Below are positions 10,156 through 21,624 of a stretch of DNA of 64,000 bases, piece after piece. The stretch spans positions 1 through 64,000 of the forward strand of contig CACMDZ010000003.1 of the NCBI GenBank assembly GCA_902612575.1, written 5' to 3'. This DNA comes from an uncultured Pelagibacteraceae bacterium (GTDB lineage: Bacteria; Pseudomonadota; Alphaproteobacteria; Pelagibacterales; Pelagibacteraceae). The translations under genes and the position numbers were made by a program. The notes beneath the pieces are model-generated. The model was not told the DNA's origin. It worked only from the letters and a program-made list of their open reading frames with translations, and searched no databases. The stretch's first letter is position 1; the number at the start of each line of letters is the position of its first letter.

Positions 10156-10783
10156 CTATTTTAACTCCTTTATTTCTCTCAGCCTCAACTAAATCAACAC
10201 CTTCATCTCTTTCTCTAGAAATTTGCTTGACATAACTCTGTCTTTTGACTCCGGCTCTTTCTCTATAAGTTAAAACAATTGCTCCTATCATAGCAACTAA
10301 CAAAATCATTCCTGAAATTTGAAATAGAAGTATATAATCCGTATATAAAACATTTCCAATAGATCTAGTATTAGTGACTTCATTAGATATGTTTATAGAA
10401 AGACTATTTAATAAATCGGGTTTATATTTCCATCCTCCAATTACAATTATAAGTTCAAAAAAAATAATTAAGCTAACTAATAAACCAACTGGTATATGGG
10501 TTCCGCCATCCCACCTTGAGCTAAACCACTGACCTTTTTGTTCAGCTACATTTAACATCATCACAACAAATAAAAATAAAACTGCAACTGCACCAACATA
10601 AACTATAAGCATTATCATGCCTAAAAATTCTGCACCTATCATAATAAACAAACAGGATATGCTAATGAAATCGAGGATTAAAAAAAATACAGAGTGAACC
10701 GTATTTTTTGACACTGTTACCATGACTGCAGAAACAATAGCTATTAAGGAGAAAATATAGAAGAAAACTGAGTGTGCAATCAT
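10148..10783 (-). CDS. nuoJ: NADH-quinone oxidoreductase subunit J
   Basis: Membrane subunit of complex I with five predicted helices. The 211 residues contain the conserved third helix region [26 protein letters not shown] segment around residues 55-78, including the pi-bulge helix that rearranges during turnover in known structures. The hydrophilic C-terminus (from about 170) is rich in charged residues. It lies 4 bases from nuoI and overlaps nuoK by 8 bases. Confidence 0.97.
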   Translation of the reverse strand: MIAHSVFFYIFSLIAIVSAVMVTVSKNTVHSVFFLILDFISISCLFIMIGAEFLGMIMLIVYVGAVAVLFLFVVMMLNVAEQKGQWFSSRWDGGTHIPVGLLVSLIIFFELIIVIGGWKYKPDLLNSLSINISNEVTNTRSIGNVLYTDYILLFQISGMILLVAMIGAIVLTYRERAGVKRQSYVKQISRERDEGVDLVEAERNKGVKIDA

Positions 10784-10787
10784 AAGG

Positions 10788-11273
10788 TTATCTGTGAGAA
10801 CTATCAGCCTTAATATTTGCAGCTAAAATGTTTTCCCACCTGTCTCCATTTTCCAAAAGTTTTTCTTTTGTATAATAAAGCTCTTCTCTAGTTTCTGTTG
10901 CAAATTCAAAATTTGGACCTTGTACAATTGCATCAACGGGACATGACTCCTCACAAAGGCCACAATATATACACTTAAGCATGTCAATATCGTATCTTAC
11001 AGTTTTTCTACTTCCATCATCTCTTTCCTTCGATTCAATTGTAATCGCTTGGGCTGGACATACTGCTTCACAAAGTTTACACGCAATACATCTTTCCTCA
11101 CCGTTAGGGTATCTTCTAAGAGCATGTTCCCCTCTAGATCTTGTTCCTAAAGATCCCTTTTCAAAAGGATAATTAATTGTTTTTTTTGCTTTAAAAGTTT
11201 CTTTTATTGCAATTAATAAACCTCTCACAAAATCAATCATGAATATAGTTTTTAATAATCTTGAAATTTTCAT
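10788..11273 (-). CDS. nuoI: NADH-quinone oxidoreductase subunit I
   Basis: Peripheral-arm subunit that carries clusters N6a and N6b and passes electrons toward NuoB. The 161 residues show two perfect 4Fe-4S ferredoxin motifs, [12 protein letters not shown] near residue 61 and [12 protein letters not shown] near 100, each of the CxxCxxCxxxCP form. An N-terminal amphipathic part contacts the membrane. It is directly adjacent to nuoH. Confidence 0.98.
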   Translation of the reverse strand: MKISRLLKTIFMIDFVRGLLIAIKETFKAKKTINYPFEKGSLGTRSRGEHALRRYPNGEERCIACKLCEAVCPAQAITIESKERDDGSRKTVRYDIDMLKCIYCGLCEESCPVDAIVQGPNFEFATETREELYYTKEKLLENGDRWENILAANIKADSSHR

Positions 11274-12275
11274 TTATTTCCCTGGTAGCAGATCAAAATA
11301 TAGTAAAAAACTTGAAGTTAAAACAACATAAAACAGGGAAAATGGGAGAAATATCTTCCAACCAAGCTTCATTAATTGGTCATATCTGTATCTTGGAACA
11401 GTTGCTTTAACTAACGCAAATAAAATAAATAAAAATAATATTTTAAAGATAAGCCAAAATGGACCTGGAATAGCATTAAATGGGAAGACATCTATTGGAG
11501 ACAACCAGCCACCCAAAAATAAAACTGATCCCATTGCACACATTAATAAAATGTTTGCATACTCTCCTAACCAAAACATAGCATACATCATTCCTGAATA
11601 TTCTGTTTGATATCCAGCTACTAATTCTGCTTCTGCCTCTGGTAAATCAAATGGAGGACGATTTGTTTCTGCTAATGCAGAAATAAAAAAAATTACAAAC
11701 ATAGGAAACAAAGGAATTACAAACCATAAATTTTGTTGTGCCATAACAATATCGCTTAAGTTTAAAGATCCAACACATAATAGAACATTGATTATTATGA
11801 CTCCTATGGAAACTTCATATGATACCATTTGTGCAGCAGATCTGATTGCACCTAAAAAAGGGTATTTAGAATTAGAGGCCCATCCTCCCATAATTATTCC
11901 ATACACGCCTAATGATGAAACTGCGAAAAGATATAAAATACCAACATTGATATCGGCTAGAACAAAATCTTCACCAAATGGTATTACAGCCCATGATACT
12001 AATGCTAATGTCATCGTCACAACCGGGGCTAATACAAATACAAGCTTATTTGAGCTAGCAGGTATTATTATTTCTTTAAAGATATATTTTAATGCATCAG
12101 CTAATGATTGGAATAAACCAAATGGACCAACAACATTGGGTCCTCTCCGTTTTTGTACAAAGGCCCAAACTCTTCTATCAAGCCAAACTATCATTGCTAC
12201 AGAGACCAAAACAGGAACTAAGAGAAAGAGTATTTTATAAACTTCAGTAAATAATATTGAAAAATAAGAGTCCAT
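11274..12275 (-). CDS. nuoH: NADH-quinone oxidoreductase subunit H
   Basis: Membrane subunit that forms the quinone-binding pocket together with NuoB and NuoD. It has 333 residues and about 8 membrane helices. Signatures: [20 protein letters not shown] near residue 34 and the charged loop [20 protein letters not shown] near 204, both essential in the family, then [16 protein letters not shown] near 296. It overlaps nuoG by one base. Confidence 0.98.
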   Translation of the reverse strand: MDSYFSILFTEVYKILFLLVPVLVSVAMIVWLDRRVWAFVQKRRGPNVVGPFGLFQSLADALKYIFKEIIIPASSNKLVFVLAPVVTMTLALVSWAVIPFGEDFVLADINVGILYLFAVSSLGVYGIIMGGWASNSKYPFLGAIRSAAQMVSYEVSIGVIIINVLLCVGSLNLSDIVMAQQNLWFVIPLFPMFVIFFISALAETNRPPFDLPEAEAELVAGYQTEYSGMMYAMFWLGEYANILLMCAMGSVLFLGGWLSPIDVFPFNAIPGPFWLIFKILFLFILFALVKATVPRYRYDQLMKLGWKIFLPFSLFYVVLTSSFLLYFDLLPGK

Positions 12276-14302
12276 TAGCCCTCTGTCCCAGTTTTTTTCA
12301 AATTAGTTCTTGCGTATCTACATTCGGACATTGTTTTGGATGCGCGAGCAATTGTATTAGAATAATAATAATCAATATCCTCAACTAATATTTTTTCATC
12401 AATTATGTTATATGAAGGTACTTCAAATTTTTTAATATTTTCATTATTTAGATAGTTATGCATGGATTTAATTAGTACTGTTTTATTATCAAATAAAGCC
12501 TTTCCACTTATTGCAGCTGATAACTCATTAATTATTTGCCAATCTTCTTTAGCTTCTCCTGGTGGATATGATGCTTTATAAGCTTTTTGGAGCTTTCCTT
12601 CTAAGTTAGTGAAATAACCATCTTGTTCAGTGTATGCAGCACCAGGCAAAATAATGTCTGCCATACCTGCACCTAGATCACCATGACTTCCAATATAAAT
12701 TAAAAACTCATTATTTTTTTTTATTTTGAGCTTATCTTGACCAAATAAAAAAACAATCTCTGCTTCATTATCTTCAATTTTTTTAAGAGTTTTATTACTT
12801 CCATCGTTTGAAGAAAAAATGCCTAAATCATAAGAACCAACAGCTGATGCATCTTTTGATAAAATATTTAGTGAATTCCAATTATCATTAATTTTATTAA
12901 TACTAGTTAAATACTTTTTTAACTCCTCAAAAATAAATGCACCATTGTTACTGTTTAAAATTGATTGGCCTAAAATAATTATTGGTTTTTCTGCACTAAC
13001 AATTTTATTTGAAAGATCGTGTTCATTTTTAATTATTTCATTTATTACTTTTGAATTATTTTCTAAAACTTTATAAGGATAAGTTAAATCACCCATATCC
13101 TCTAAAGAAAATATTTCAGTTTTATTTTTTAAATAAGTTTTTCTTATTCTTGAATTTAATATAGTTGCTTCAAATCTGGGGTTTGTGCCTATTAATAATA
13201 TAAGATCGCTTTTTTCAATCCCTTCTATGCTAGAGTTAAATATGTAGTTACTTCTTTTTTCAAAATTTATGTAAGTATGGTTAGCTCTAGAGTCTAAATA
13301 ACTAGAATTTAAAGTTTTTTGAAATAAGTTTTTAACACTAAACATAGTTTCCATGTTTGTCATATCGCCAGTTAAACCAACTATTTTATCTGGTGATGTT
13401 TTTAGAATTTTTTCTTTGATTTTTTCGTATGCACTTTGCCAACTTATTTCTTTAAAATTTCCATTATTCTTTATTAATGGGGTGTCTAATCGTTGATTTT
13501 TTAATCCATCACATGCATATCTTGTTTTATCAGAAATCCACTCCTCATTAATTTCCTCATTAATTCTAGGTAATACCCTTTTTACTTCCCAATCGTAAGT
13601 ATCCACTCTAATGTTTGACCCAACAGCATCCATAACATCAATTGTTTCAGTCTTTTTAAGTTCCCACGGTCTTGCTTCAAATACATAAGGCTTAGAAGTT
13701 AATGCACCAACTGGACATAAATCTATCACATTTGCTGACATTTCAGATTCCATAGATTTCTCTAAATATGTTGTAATTTCCATATTTTCTCCTCGCCCGA
13801 TTGCACCTAACTCTGGTACACCTGCTACCTCTGTGGCAAATCTGATACATCTTGTACAGTGAATACATCTGGTCATTTGAGTTTTTATTAATGGACCCAT
13901 GTATTTTTCAGGGACGTATCTTTTATTTTCTTTAAATCTTGATTTATCAATGCCATAAAACATAGATTGATCTTGTAAATCACACTCCCCTCCTTGGTCG
14001 CAAACAGGACAATCTAGTGGGTGATTAGCCAGTAAGAACTCCATCACACCTTTTCTTGCTTTTTCAACTTTTTCTGTATTTGTTTTGATAACCATTCCAT
14101 CAGTTGCAGGCATTGCGCATGAGGCTATAGGTTTAGGTGATTTTTCCATTTCTACCAAACACATACGACAGTTTCCAGCTATGGAAAGTTTTTCATGATA
14201 ACAAAATCTTGGTATTTCAGCTCCAGCTTGTTCACATGCTTGGAGCACCGTTAGCCCATCTTCAACTTCTATATCAATATCATTTACTTTTAATTTAGGC
14301 AT
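12275..14302 (-). CDS. nuoG: NADH-quinone oxidoreductase subunit G
   Basis: Iron-sulfur subunit of the peripheral arm. The 675 residues match the mitochondrial/alphaproteobacterial length, not the longer E. coli form. The N-terminal 2Fe-2S domain shows [15 protein letters not shown] near residue 34. It is followed by the His/Cys ligand region [15 protein letters not shown] near 94, and by [13 protein letters not shown] near 143 for the 4Fe-4S cluster N4. From about 215 on there is a molybdopterin-oxidoreductase-like domain, which in this family no longer binds molybdenum. It overlaps nuoF by 8 bases. Confidence 0.97.
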   Translation of the reverse strand: MPKLKVNDIDIEVEDGLTVLQACEQAGAEIPRFCYHEKLSIAGNCRMCLVEMEKSPKPIASCAMPATDGMVIKTNTEKVEKARKGVMEFLLANHPLDCPVCDQGGECDLQDQSMFYGIDKSRFKENKRYVPEKYMGPLIKTQMTRCIHCTRCIRFATEVAGVPELGAIGRGENMEITTYLEKSMESEMSANVIDLCPVGALTSKPYVFEARPWELKKTETIDVMDAVGSNIRVDTYDWEVKRVLPRINEEINEEWISDKTRYACDGLKNQRLDTPLIKNNGNFKEISWQSAYEKIKEKILKTSPDKIVGLTGDMTNMETMFSVKNLFQKTLNSSYLDSRANHTYINFEKRSNYIFNSSIEGIEKSDLILLIGTNPRFEATILNSRIRKTYLKNKTEIFSLEDMGDLTYPYKVLENNSKVINEIIKNEHDLSNKIVSAEKPIIILGQSILNSNNGAFIFEELKKYLTSINKINDNWNSLNILSKDASAVGSYDLGIFSSNDGSNKTLKKIEDNEAEIVFLFGQDKLKIKKNNEFLIYIGSHGDLGAGMADIILPGAAYTEQDGYFTNLEGKLQKAYKASYPPGEAKEDWQIINELSAAISGKALFDNKTVLIKSMHNYLNNENIKKFEVPSYNIIDEKILVEDIDYYYSNTIARASKTMSECRYARTNLKKTGTEG

Positions 14303-15626
14303 TTTCTTTTTCTAATAAATGTTGATCTACTAAGTAAGGAATATTTTTTTGCTTTTTCACAAAAGGATCAAATTTATTTCTTTCTAATATTTCATTTTTA
14401 AAATGTCTTATCAAACCTTGAACTGGCCAAGAGGACCCTTCTCCAAAAGCACAAATTGTATGACCCTCTATTTGTTTGGTTACATCAAAAAGCATATCAA
14501 CTTCATCAGGGGTTGCTTCACCTGCTGCCATTCTTTCTAACATTCTCCACATCCACCCAGATCCTTCCCTGCAAGGTGTGCACTGACCACAACTTTCATG
14601 CTTATAAAATCTTGCTATTCTTGCCATACATTTAATGATATCTTGATCATTATTGATTACAACAATTCCAGCAGTTCCAAGTCCTGTTTTATTCTCAACA
14701 CATGCATCAAAATCCATTTTAATATTGTCACAAATTTCCTTAGGTAACATTGGCATAGAAGAACCACCAGGTATTACTGCTTTAAGATTGTCCCACCCTC
14801 CAACAACGCCTCCAGCATGAGTTTCGATTAATTCTTTAAGTGGAATTCCCATTTCCTCCTCCACATTACATGGATTGTTTACATTTCCAGAAATACAATA
14901 TATTTTTGTCCCAGTATTTTTTGGTCTTCCAAGTGAGCTAAACCATTTTGCACCTCTTTTTAAAATAGTAGGCACAGCCGCAACAGTTTCAACATTATTA
15001 ATAATCGTAGGACATCCATAAAGTCCGATTAATGCTGGAAATGGTGGTTTTAATCTTGGTTGTCCCTTTTTACCCTCTAAACTCTCAAGTAATGCAGTTT
15101 CCTCACCACAAATGTAAGCACCAGCTCCATAATGAATATAGATATCTAAATCCCATCCTGAATTTAATGCATTTTCACCAATTAAGTTATTTTTATAAGC
15201 CTCATCTATAGCAGTCTGAAGTTTTTGACCTTCATTAAAATACTCACCTCTTATATAAATATAACATTTGTGAGCATTAACTGCATAAGAAGCTATTAAA
15301 CATCCTTCTATTAATTTGTGAGGTTCAAATCTTAATATATCTCTATCTTTACATGTTCCAGGTTCTGACTCATCTGCATTAATGACTAAATAATGAGGTC
15401 TAGATCCAACTTCTTTTGGTGCAAAAGACCATTTTAGACCTGTAGGAAAGCCAGCTCCGCCTCTTCCTCTAAGTTCAGAGGATTTAACTTCATTAATAAT
15501 CCATTCTCTTCCTTTTTCTAAAATATCTTTCGTTCCACTCCAATCATTTCTTAATTTAGCTGACTCTAAATCTGCACCACTGTCATTATATAAATTTAGG
15601 AATATTCTATCTTCGTCTTTAAGCAT
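14295..15626 (-). CDS. nuoF: NADH-quinone oxidoreductase subunit F
   Basis: NADH-oxidising subunit with FMN and cluster N3. The 443 residues carry the NADH/FMN site [15 protein letters not shown] near residue 55, the [11 protein letters not shown] segment near 90, [19 protein letters not shown] near 168, and the 4Fe-4S motif [11 protein letters not shown] near 347. It overlaps nuoE and nuoG by 8 bases each, so the NADH-dehydrogenase module genes are translationally coupled. Confidence 0.98.
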   Translation of the reverse strand: MLKDEDRIFLNLYNDSGADLESAKLRNDWSGTKDILEKGREWIINEVKSSELRGRGGAGFPTGLKWSFAPKEVGSRPHYLVINADESEPGTCKDRDILRFEPHKLIEGCLIASYAVNAHKCYIYIRGEYFNEGQKLQTAIDEAYKNNLIGENALNSGWDLDIYIHYGAGAYICGEETALLESLEGKKGQPRLKPPFPALIGLYGCPTIINNVETVAAVPTILKRGAKWFSSLGRPKNTGTKIYCISGNVNNPCNVEEEMGIPLKELIETHAGGVVGGWDNLKAVIPGGSSMPMLPKEICDNIKMDFDACVENKTGLGTAGIVVINNDQDIIKCMARIARFYKHESCGQCTPCREGSGWMWRMLERMAAGEATPDEVDMLFDVTKQIEGHTICAFGEGSSWPVQGLIRHFKNEILERNKFDPFVKKQKNIPYLVDQHLLEKENA

Positions 15627-16227
15627 TTTTGTTTCCTAACAAAGTTTTTCGATTATCCACTGGTTCTGCATTAACCCGTCCTGTATAAGATCCTGGTTTT
15701 GGAATTTTATTTTGATATATCGTATCGATTATTTCTTCAAGTTTTTTATCATTTAAATCTTCATAGTAATCTTCATTAACTTGCATCATTGGAGCATTAA
15801 CACATGCACCAAGGCACTCTACTTCCATCCAAGAAATTTTTCCATCTTTAGATAATTCATTTTCTTTTTCAGATATCTTTTTTTTACAAACTTTAACTAA
15901 ATCATAAGCACCTCGAAGCATACAAGGCGTAGTGGTACAAACTTGAAAAAAATATTTACCCACAGGTGAAAGATTATACATTGAATAAAAAGTTGCTACT
16001 TCATAAACTTTTATGTATGGCATGTCCAAAAACTTAGCTATGTATTTCATTGCTTTTAGTGGTATCCAATTGTCATGTTGTCTTTGAGCGATATACAACA
16101 AAGCCATTACTGCACTCTGTTGTCTTCCATCTGGATAATTTGAAACTATTTTGTTTGCAGCTTCCATACTTTTTTCATTAAACTCGAAAGTCTCAGGCTG
16201 GTCTTTGTGAATTTTCTTTATGGTCAT
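15619..16227 (-). CDS. nuoE: NADH-quinone oxidoreductase subunit E
   Basis: Thioredoxin-fold subunit holding the 2Fe-2S cluster N1a. The 202 residues include the four cysteine ligands in CTTTPC near 97 and [11 protein letters not shown] near 138. The C-terminal tail (KPGSYTGR and following) is the extension common in alphaproteobacteria and mitochondria. It overlaps nuoD by 4 bases and nuoF by 8. Confidence 0.97.
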   Translation of the reverse strand: MTIKKIHKDQPETFEFNEKSMEAANKIVSNYPDGRQQSAVMALLYIAQRQHDNWIPLKAMKYIAKFLDMPYIKVYEVATFYSMYNLSPVGKYFFQVCTTTPCMLRGAYDLVKVCKKKISEKENELSKDGKISWMEVECLGACVNAPMMQVNEDYYEDLNDKKLEEIIDTIYQNKIPKPGSYTGRVNAEPVDNRKTLLGNKNA

Positions 16228-17402
16228 CTATCAACCTCACCAAAAACAATATCCATTGATCCTAAAACTGCAGGTACATCAGCGAGCATATGACCTTTTA
16301 TTAAATAATCCATTGCTTGAAGATGCGTAAATCCAGGAGCTCTAATCTTACATTTGTAAGGTTTGCTTGACCCATCTGATATTAAATAAACGCCAAACTC
16401 TCCTTTTGGTGCCTCAACTGCTGTGTATATTTCATCTTTTTCAACTCTATATCCCTCTGTGAATAATTTAAAATGATGTATTAAGGCTTCCATAGACTCT
16501 TTAATTTCTTTTTTAGGTGGTGGAGAAATTTTTCCATCATCAGTCTTAATTGGGCCTTTTGGTAAATTTTGTAAACATTGTTTAATGATTTTTACACTTT
16601 CTCTCATTTCTTCAATTCTACATAGATATCTGTCATAACAATCTCCATTTTTTCCAACAGGAATTTTAAATTGTAAATCATTATAACAATCATAAGGTTG
16701 ACTTCTTCTTAAATCCCAGGCCACTCCTGAACCTCTTAACATTACTCCAGAGAAAGAATAATCAAGAGCATCTTGCTTTGATACTATGCCTATATCCACA
16801 TTTCTCTGTTTAAATATTCTATTATCAGTAAGCAAAGTTTCTATATCGTCAATGATTTTTGGAAATTTATTACAAAATTCATCAATATCATTATCAAGTC
16901 CAGAAGGAAGATCCTTATGTACCCCCCCGGCTCTAAAATAATTGGCATGCAACCTTGATCCAGAAACTCTCTCATAAAATCCCATTAATTTTTCTCTTTC
17001 CTCAAATCCCCACAATGTTGGCGTTAATGCTCCAACATCCATTGCTTGAGTAGTTACATTTAATATGTGACTTAATATTCGCCCAATTTCACAGAAAATT
17101 ACCCTTATATATTTAGCTCGAGCAGGGACTTCAATTTTAAGAATTTTTTCTATAGCTAAAGCGAATGCATGCTCTTGATTCATTGGTGCCACATAATCAA
17201 GACGATCAAAATATGGAACAGCTTGAGTATATGTTTTATTCTCAATTAATTTTTCAGTTCCTCTGTGCAACAAACCTATATGTGGATCAGCTTTTTCAAC
17301 AACTTCTCCATCTAATTGAAGTATTAATCTTAAGACTCCATGAGCCGCTGGATGTTGTGGTCCAAAGTTTAGATTTAATGTTTTTTTTTCTTTAGCCATC
17401 AC
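16224..17402 (-). CDS. nuoD: NADH-quinone oxidoreductase subunit D
   Basis: The 49-kDa-type subunit, which forms the quinone cavity with NuoB and NuoH. The 392 residues start [22 protein letters not shown]; the quinone-site histidine lies in GPQHPAAHG. Further signatures: [12 protein letters not shown] near 42 and [10 protein letters not shown] at the C-terminus. The second methionine is an equally possible start. nuoC and nuoD are separate genes here, not fused as in E. coli. It overlaps nuoC by 11 bases. Confidence 0.98.
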   Translation of the reverse strand: MMAKEKKTLNLNFGPQHPAAHGVLRLILQLDGEVVEKADPHIGLLHRGTEKLIENKTYTQAVPYFDRLDYVAPMNQEHAFALAIEKILKIEVPARAKYIRVIFCEIGRILSHILNVTTQAMDVGALTPTLWGFEEREKLMGFYERVSGSRLHANYFRAGGVHKDLPSGLDNDIDEFCNKFPKIIDDIETLLTDNRIFKQRNVDIGIVSKQDALDYSFSGVMLRGSGVAWDLRRSQPYDCYNDLQFKIPVGKNGDCYDRYLCRIEEMRESVKIIKQCLQNLPKGPIKTDDGKISPPPKKEIKESMEALIHHFKLFTEGYRVEKDEIYTAVEAPKGEFGVYLISDGSSKPYKCKIRAPGFTHLQAMDYLIKGHMLADVPAVLGSMDIVFGEVDR

Positions 17403-17988
17403 TTTTTTTAATTTCTTTTATGTATTTAGTTCCCTCCCAAGGACTCTCATAATCAAAGTTTCTATAATTTTGCTCTAGCTTTACAGGTTCATAAATCACT
17501 TTTTTTTCTTCCTCGCTATATCGAACCTCGTTATGTCCAGTGAGAGGAAAATCTTTTCTTAAAGGATGTCCTTCAAAACCATAATCAGTTAAAATTCTCC
17601 TTAAATCAGGATGATTTCTAAAGTTTAAACCATACATATCAAATACCTCTCTCTCCATCCAATTTGCTGATGGAAATAATGAAGTAATTGATGTGATTAC
17701 ATCGTTTTCTTTTATTGAATAATCAATAATAACTCTTTTATTATTTTCATGGCTTAAAAGAAGATACACCATTTTAAATCTATATTCGGTTTCAGGATAA
17801 TCAACAGCTGTAATTTCAATTAATTGTCTAAATTTAGTCTCTTTGTTGGTCTTTAAAAAAGAAATAACACTAATTAATTCGTCATGATCAATGTTTAGAT
17901 AAATATTGTCATGTTTTATAAATGAATTATTTATTTTTGAAGTTAATTCAGAGTTTATAAACTTTTCCAAGTCCTCAAGATTTTTCAT
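17392..17988 (-). CDS. nuoC: NADH-quinone oxidoreductase subunit C
   Basis: The 30-kDa-type peripheral-arm subunit, a structural partner of NuoD. The 198 residues contain the family signature [20 protein letters not shown] near residue 106, then [19 protein letters not shown]. It has no cofactor motif, as expected. The gap to nuoB is 4 bases. Confidence 0.97.
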   Translation of the reverse strand: MKNLEDLEKFINSELTSKINNSFIKHDNIYLNIDHDELISVISFLKTNKETKFRQLIEITAVDYPETEYRFKMVYLLLSHENNKRVIIDYSIKENDVITSITSLFPSANWMEREVFDMYGLNFRNHPDLRRILTDYGFEGHPLRKDFPLTGHNEVRYSEEEKKVIYEPVKLEQNYRNFDYESPWEGTKYIKEIKKSDG

Positions 17989-17992
17989 ATTT

Positions 17993-18514
17993 TTATCTTT
18001 CTAAAGAACCTTTTTTTCTAATTTTTTTCTGTAATTGTAAAATTCCATAGAGTAATGCCTCTGCTGAAGGGGGACAACCAGGAACATATACATCAACGGG
18101 CACCACACGATCACACCCTCTCACTACAGAATATGAATAGTGATAATAGCCTCCACCATTAGCGCAGCTTCCCATAGATATTACATACCTAGGCTCGGGC
18201 ATCTGATCATAAACTTTTCTTAGGGCTGGAGCCATCTTATTTGTTAATGTGCCAGCTACTATCATTACATCTGATTGACGAGGTGATGCTCTTGGTGCTG
18301 CGCCAAATCTTTCAAGATCATACCTTGGCATAGATGTTTGCATCATTTCAACAGCACAACACGCTAATCCAAATGTCATCCAATGCAATGATCCGGTTCT
18401 TGCCCAAGTAACTAAATTATCTAATGATGTTGTTATAAAACCATTATCACTAAAATCTTGTGCTAATTGTTTAAACTCTTCTGGAATATCTTTTTTTTTA
18501 TCTTCTAAATTCAT
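17993..18514 (-). CDS. nuoB: NADH-quinone oxidoreductase subunit B
   Basis: Carries cluster N2, the final iron-sulfur centre before quinone. The 173 residues show the unusual adjacent-cysteine ligand pair in [11 protein letters not shown] near residue 49, [21 protein letters not shown] near 115, and [14 protein letters not shown] near 145. It ends one base before nuoA's reading frame region and 4 bases from nuoC. Confidence 0.98.
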   Translation of the reverse strand: MNLEDKKKDIPEEFKQLAQDFSDNGFITTSLDNLVTWARTGSLHWMTFGLACCAVEMMQTSMPRYDLERFGAAPRASPRQSDVMIVAGTLTNKMAPALRKVYDQMPEPRYVISMGSCANGGGYYHYSYSVVRGCDRVVPVDVYVPGCPPSAEALLYGILQLQKKIRKKGSLER

Positions 18515-18515
18515 T

Positions 18516-18884
18516 TTATTCCCAGTCTAAAGCTCCCTTTTTCCACTCATAAATGAAACCAACAGTTAAAATAAATAAAAATAACATCATAGAGCAGAAG
18601 CCATATAATCCTATTTGACCAAGTGAAATTGCCCATGGGAATAAAAATGCAATTTCTAAGTCAAATATTATAAATAAAATTGCAACCAAATAAAATCTTA
18701 CATCAAATTCCATACGAGAGTCATTAAAAGGTTCAAAACCACATTCATATGCTGAAAGTTTTTCTGGATCTGGTTTTTTTGGAGCCGCAATATAATTTAT
18801 TGCGACAAAAGCAAGACTTAAGCCTAAAGCTAATATCAAAAATAGTATTATCGGTAGATAATCTTTTAAAAATTCCGCAAGCAT
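18516..18884 (-). CDS. nuoA: NADH-quinone oxidoreductase subunit A
   Basis: Small three-helix membrane subunit at the heel of complex I, and the first gene of the nuo operon. The start chosen is the ATG at 18884-18882, preceded by AGGA seven bases upstream. An in-frame TTG at 18902 would add six residues but has no ribosome-binding site. This gives 122 residues. Signatures: [14 protein letters not shown] near residue 40, with the loop cysteine, and [20 protein letters not shown] near 60. The operon promoter must lie in 18885-18963, just downstream of tRNA-Asp, unless transcription reads through from the tRNAs. Confidence 0.96.
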   Translation of the reverse strand: MLAEFLKDYLPIILFLILALGLSLAFVAINYIAAPKKPDPEKLSAYECGFEPFNDSRMEFDVRFYLVAILFIIFDLEIAFLFPWAISLGQIGLYGFCSMMLFLFILTVGFIYEWKKGALDWE

Positions 18885-18963
18885 ATGATTCCTATGTAAC
18901 AATTATTATATCAACTAAAAGTGGAGATATGTCACATTTTTAAGCACGGTTTTACTTAAATAA

Positions 18964-19040
18964 TGGCGGGAGTGAAGGGACTCGAACCCTCGGCCCCCTG
19001 CGTGACAGGCAGGTGCTCTAACCAACTGAGCTACACCCCC
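18964..19040 (-). tRNA. tRNA-Asp (anticodon GUC)
   Basis: On the minus strand a complete 77-base cloverleaf reads from 19040 down to an encoded CCA at 18966-18964. The acceptor stem is GGGGGTG against CACTCCC with one G-U pair. The anticodon stem CCTGC/GCAGG encloses loop CTGTCAC, anticodon GTC. The T-arm has GGTTCGAGTCC. It lies 10 bases after tRNA-Val and about 80 bases before nuoA. Confidence 0.98.
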
Positions 19041-19050
19041 ACAGGTGTAA

Positions 19051-19126
19051 TGGTGGGTAGTAAAGGACTCGAACCTTTGACCCCCTCGGTGTAAACGAGA
19101 TGCTCTACCAACTGAGCTAACCACCC
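19051..19126 (-). tRNA. tRNA-Val (anticodon UAC)
   Basis: A 76-base cloverleaf on the minus strand from 19126 to an encoded CCA at 19053-19051. The acceptor stem is GGGTGGT paired with ACTACCC. The anticodon loop is TTTACAC with anticodon TAC. It forms a tandem with tRNA-Asp and lies 48 bases after the lon stop codon, so it could be processed from a lon or lon-tRNA transcript. Confidence 0.98.
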
Positions 19127-19174
19127 AAAATCATGGTACTCTTACATCAACAGAATAATAAAGTAAATTGTTTA

Positions 19175-21562
19175 TTACTGAATACTGGCTTGTGATTTAT
19201 CGTCCTTTTTTTCCTCTGAGATCTTATCAACTTCTGTCCATTCCACAGGTTTTAGATCCTTCGTAAGTGCAATTTTAAGGACTTCATCAGCTGTTTCAAC
19301 TGGTATGATCTTAATGTCTTCTCTAACTTTTTTAGGAATATCTATCAAGTCTTTTTCGTTTTCTTTTGGTATTAATACTTTTTTAACTCCCGCTCTATGA
19401 GCAGCTAATAATTTTTCCTTCAAACCACCTATTTGTAGCACTTGTCCTGTAATTGTTACTTCACCTGTCATTGCAATTTCTCTATTCACAGGAATATTGG
19501 TAATTGATGATACTATTGATGTAACCATTGCTATACCTGCTGATGGTCCATCTTTTGGTGTTGCTCCTTCAGGAACATGAATGTGAAAATCTTTTTTTTC
19601 AAAAAAAGGAGGAATTATTCCATACTCTAAACTTTTTGACCTTACAAATGATTTTGCAGCCTTTACTGATTCTTGCATTACATCTCCAAGTTTTCCTGTT
19701 ATTTGCATTCTTCCTTTTCCAGGCATGTTTACAGTTTCGATTTTAAGAATTTCACCTCCAACCTCAGTCCATGCTAATCCAATTACAATTCCAGTTTTAT
19801 TTTTATCTTCGACTTCACCATATTTAAATTTTTTAATACCCAAAAAGTCTGGAACATTTTTATCATTTACCTGAACTTTTTGCACCTCACCACTTACAAC
19901 TTTTTTAACAACTTTTCTCGTTACTTTTGAAATTTCTCTTTCTAAATTTCTTACTCCTGACTCTCTTGTATAGCTTCTAATAATTTCCTTTATTGTTCCA
20001 TCCGCTACATCAAGTTCTCCTTCCTTAACACCATTTTCTTTAACTTGCTTAGGTAACAAGTATTTATTTGCAATATTTATTTTCTCATCCTCTGTGTAAC
20101 CAGGAATTCTTATCACTTCCATTCTATCTAGTAACGGTGGCAGTATATTTAATGTATTTGCAGTTGTTACAAACATCACGTCTGACAAATCATAATCTAC
20201 TTCTAAATAGTGATCATTAAATGCAGTATTTTGTTCGGGATCTAAAGCTTCCAATAAGGCTGATGATGGATCTCCTCTATAGTCATTTCCAATTTTATCG
20301 ACCTCGTCTAATAAAAATAATGGATTTTTTGTGCCAGCTTTCTTCATCATCTGAATAATTTTTCCTGGTAATGATCCAATATAGGTTCTTCTATGACCTC
20401 TAATTTCAGCCTCATCCCTAACTCCACCTAAAGACATTCTTATAAACTGCCTATTCGTAGCTTTTGCAATGGATTTGCCTAATGATGTTTTTCCTACACC
20501 TGGAGGACCAACTAAACATAAAATAGGTCCTTTAATTTTTTCCATTCTTTTTTGTACTGCAAGGAATTCAATAATTCTCTCCTTCACTTTATCAAGTCCA
20601 AAATGATCCTCATCTAAAATTTTAAGTCCCTTATTTAAATCAATATCTACATTGTCTTTTTTAAACCATGGAAGATCAATCATCCAATCTAAATAATTTC
20701 TTACAACTGTAGCTTCCGCAGACATTGGGCTCATGTTCTTTAATTTTTTGAGCTCTGACATACATTTTTTCTCAACTTCTTTTGGCATTTTAGCCTTTTG
20801 AATTGATTTTTTTAAATTTGTTGTTTCATCTTTTCCATCTTCAATTTCACCTAATTCTTTTTGGATAGCCTTTAGCTGTTCATTTAAATAATATTCTCTT
20901 TGTGTTTTTTCCATTTGAGTTTTAACTCTTCCTCTAATTCTTTTTTCAACACCAATAATACTGGTCTCACTTTCCATCATCTTTATAGCTGCGTTTAATC
21001 TTTTCTTTACATCAAGTGTTTCAAATATTTGTTGTTTTTCAGATATTGATGCATTCAAATTAGAAACTATATTGTCAACAATTTTAGATGGATCCTTTAA
21101 TTGTTTTATATTGTTTATAGTTTCTGAAGAAATTTTCTTATTTACCGATGTGAGTTTTTCTAGTCTTTTAACAGCTGTTAATGCAAGAGGCACTAAATCC
21201 TCATCTTTATTTAAGATATCTTTTAAATGTTCATAAGTACATGTAATAAATTTTTCATCATCTTTGAAATCTATTATTTTTACTCTTTTAATTCCTTCAA
21301 CCAAAACTTTTACTGTACCATCTGGGAGTTTTAAAAGTTGCAAAATATTACTTTCACACCCATATGAGAAAATGTCATTTTTTTTTGGATCATCAACTTC
21401 AGAATTTTTTTGTGTAACAAGAATTATTTTTTTGTCACTTTTCATAACCTCATTTAATGCAGTTATAGATTTATCTCTTCCCACAAATAGTGGAATAACC
21501 ATGCTTGGAAATACAACTATATCTCGCAATGGCAACAAAGGCTGTGTTAATTTGACTTCCAT
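19175..21562 (-). CDS. lon: ATP-dependent protease Lon
   Basis: Cytoplasmic AAA+ serine protease that removes misfolded and regulatory proteins. The 795 residues are of normal length. In order: the N-terminal substrate-binding domain (LPLRDIVVFPSMVIPLFVGR near 10), coiled-coil region to about 300, Walker A GPPGVGKTSLGKS near 350, Walker B FLLDEVDKIG near 415, and the C-terminal protease with catalytic serine in PKDGPSAGIAMVTS near 675 and lysine in GGLKEKLLAAHRAG near 715. A short Lys/Asp-rich tail follows. It stands downstream of tig-clpP-clpX, the common proteobacterial order. Confidence 0.98.
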   Translation of the reverse strand: MEVKLTQPLLPLRDIVVFPSMVIPLFVGRDKSITALNEVMKSDKKIILVTQKNSEVDDPKKNDIFSYGCESNILQLLKLPDGTVKVLVEGIKRVKIIDFKDDEKFITCTYEHLKDILNKDEDLVPLALTAVKRLEKLTSVNKKISSETINNIKQLKDPSKIVDNIVSNLNASISEKQQIFETLDVKKRLNAAIKMMESETSIIGVEKRIRGRVKTQMEKTQREYYLNEQLKAIQKELGEIEDGKDETTNLKKSIQKAKMPKEVEKKCMSELKKLKNMSPMSAEATVVRNYLDWMIDLPWFKKDNVDIDLNKGLKILDEDHFGLDKVKERIIEFLAVQKRMEKIKGPILCLVGPPGVGKTSLGKSIAKATNRQFIRMSLGGVRDEAEIRGHRRTYIGSLPGKIIQMMKKAGTKNPLFLLDEVDKIGNDYRGDPSSALLEALDPEQNTAFNDHYLEVDYDLSDVMFVTTANTLNILPPLLDRMEVIRIPGYTEDEKINIANKYLLPKQVKENGVKEGELDVADGTIKEIIRSYTRESGVRNLEREISKVTRKVVKKVVSGEVQKVQVNDKNVPDFLGIKKFKYGEVEDKNKTGIVIGLAWTEVGGEILKIETVNMPGKGRMQITGKLGDVMQESVKAAKSFVRSKSLEYGIIPPFFEKKDFHIHVPEGATPKDGPSAGIAMVTSIVSSITNIPVNREIAMTGEVTITGQVLQIGGLKEKLLAAHRAGVKKVLIPKENEKDLIDIPKKVREDIKIIPVETADEVLKIALTKDLKPVEWTEVDKISEEKKDDKSQASIQ

Positions 21563-21624
21563 AATGTTAAATATGGATATTATATTTTATAATGCAATAG
21601 GAAATTTTTGTTTATTAACTCTTA

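Noticed and set aside
11788..12240. 150-residue open frame on the plus strand
   Set aside because: Fully antisense to nuoH, whose membrane and loop motifs are intact; the frame shows only Thr/Asn-rich shadow composition.
18915..19124. 69-residue open frame on the minus strand
   Set aside because: It is a translation of the two tRNA genes (GRASRLHRGGQRFES and similar runs are typical of tRNA read as protein).
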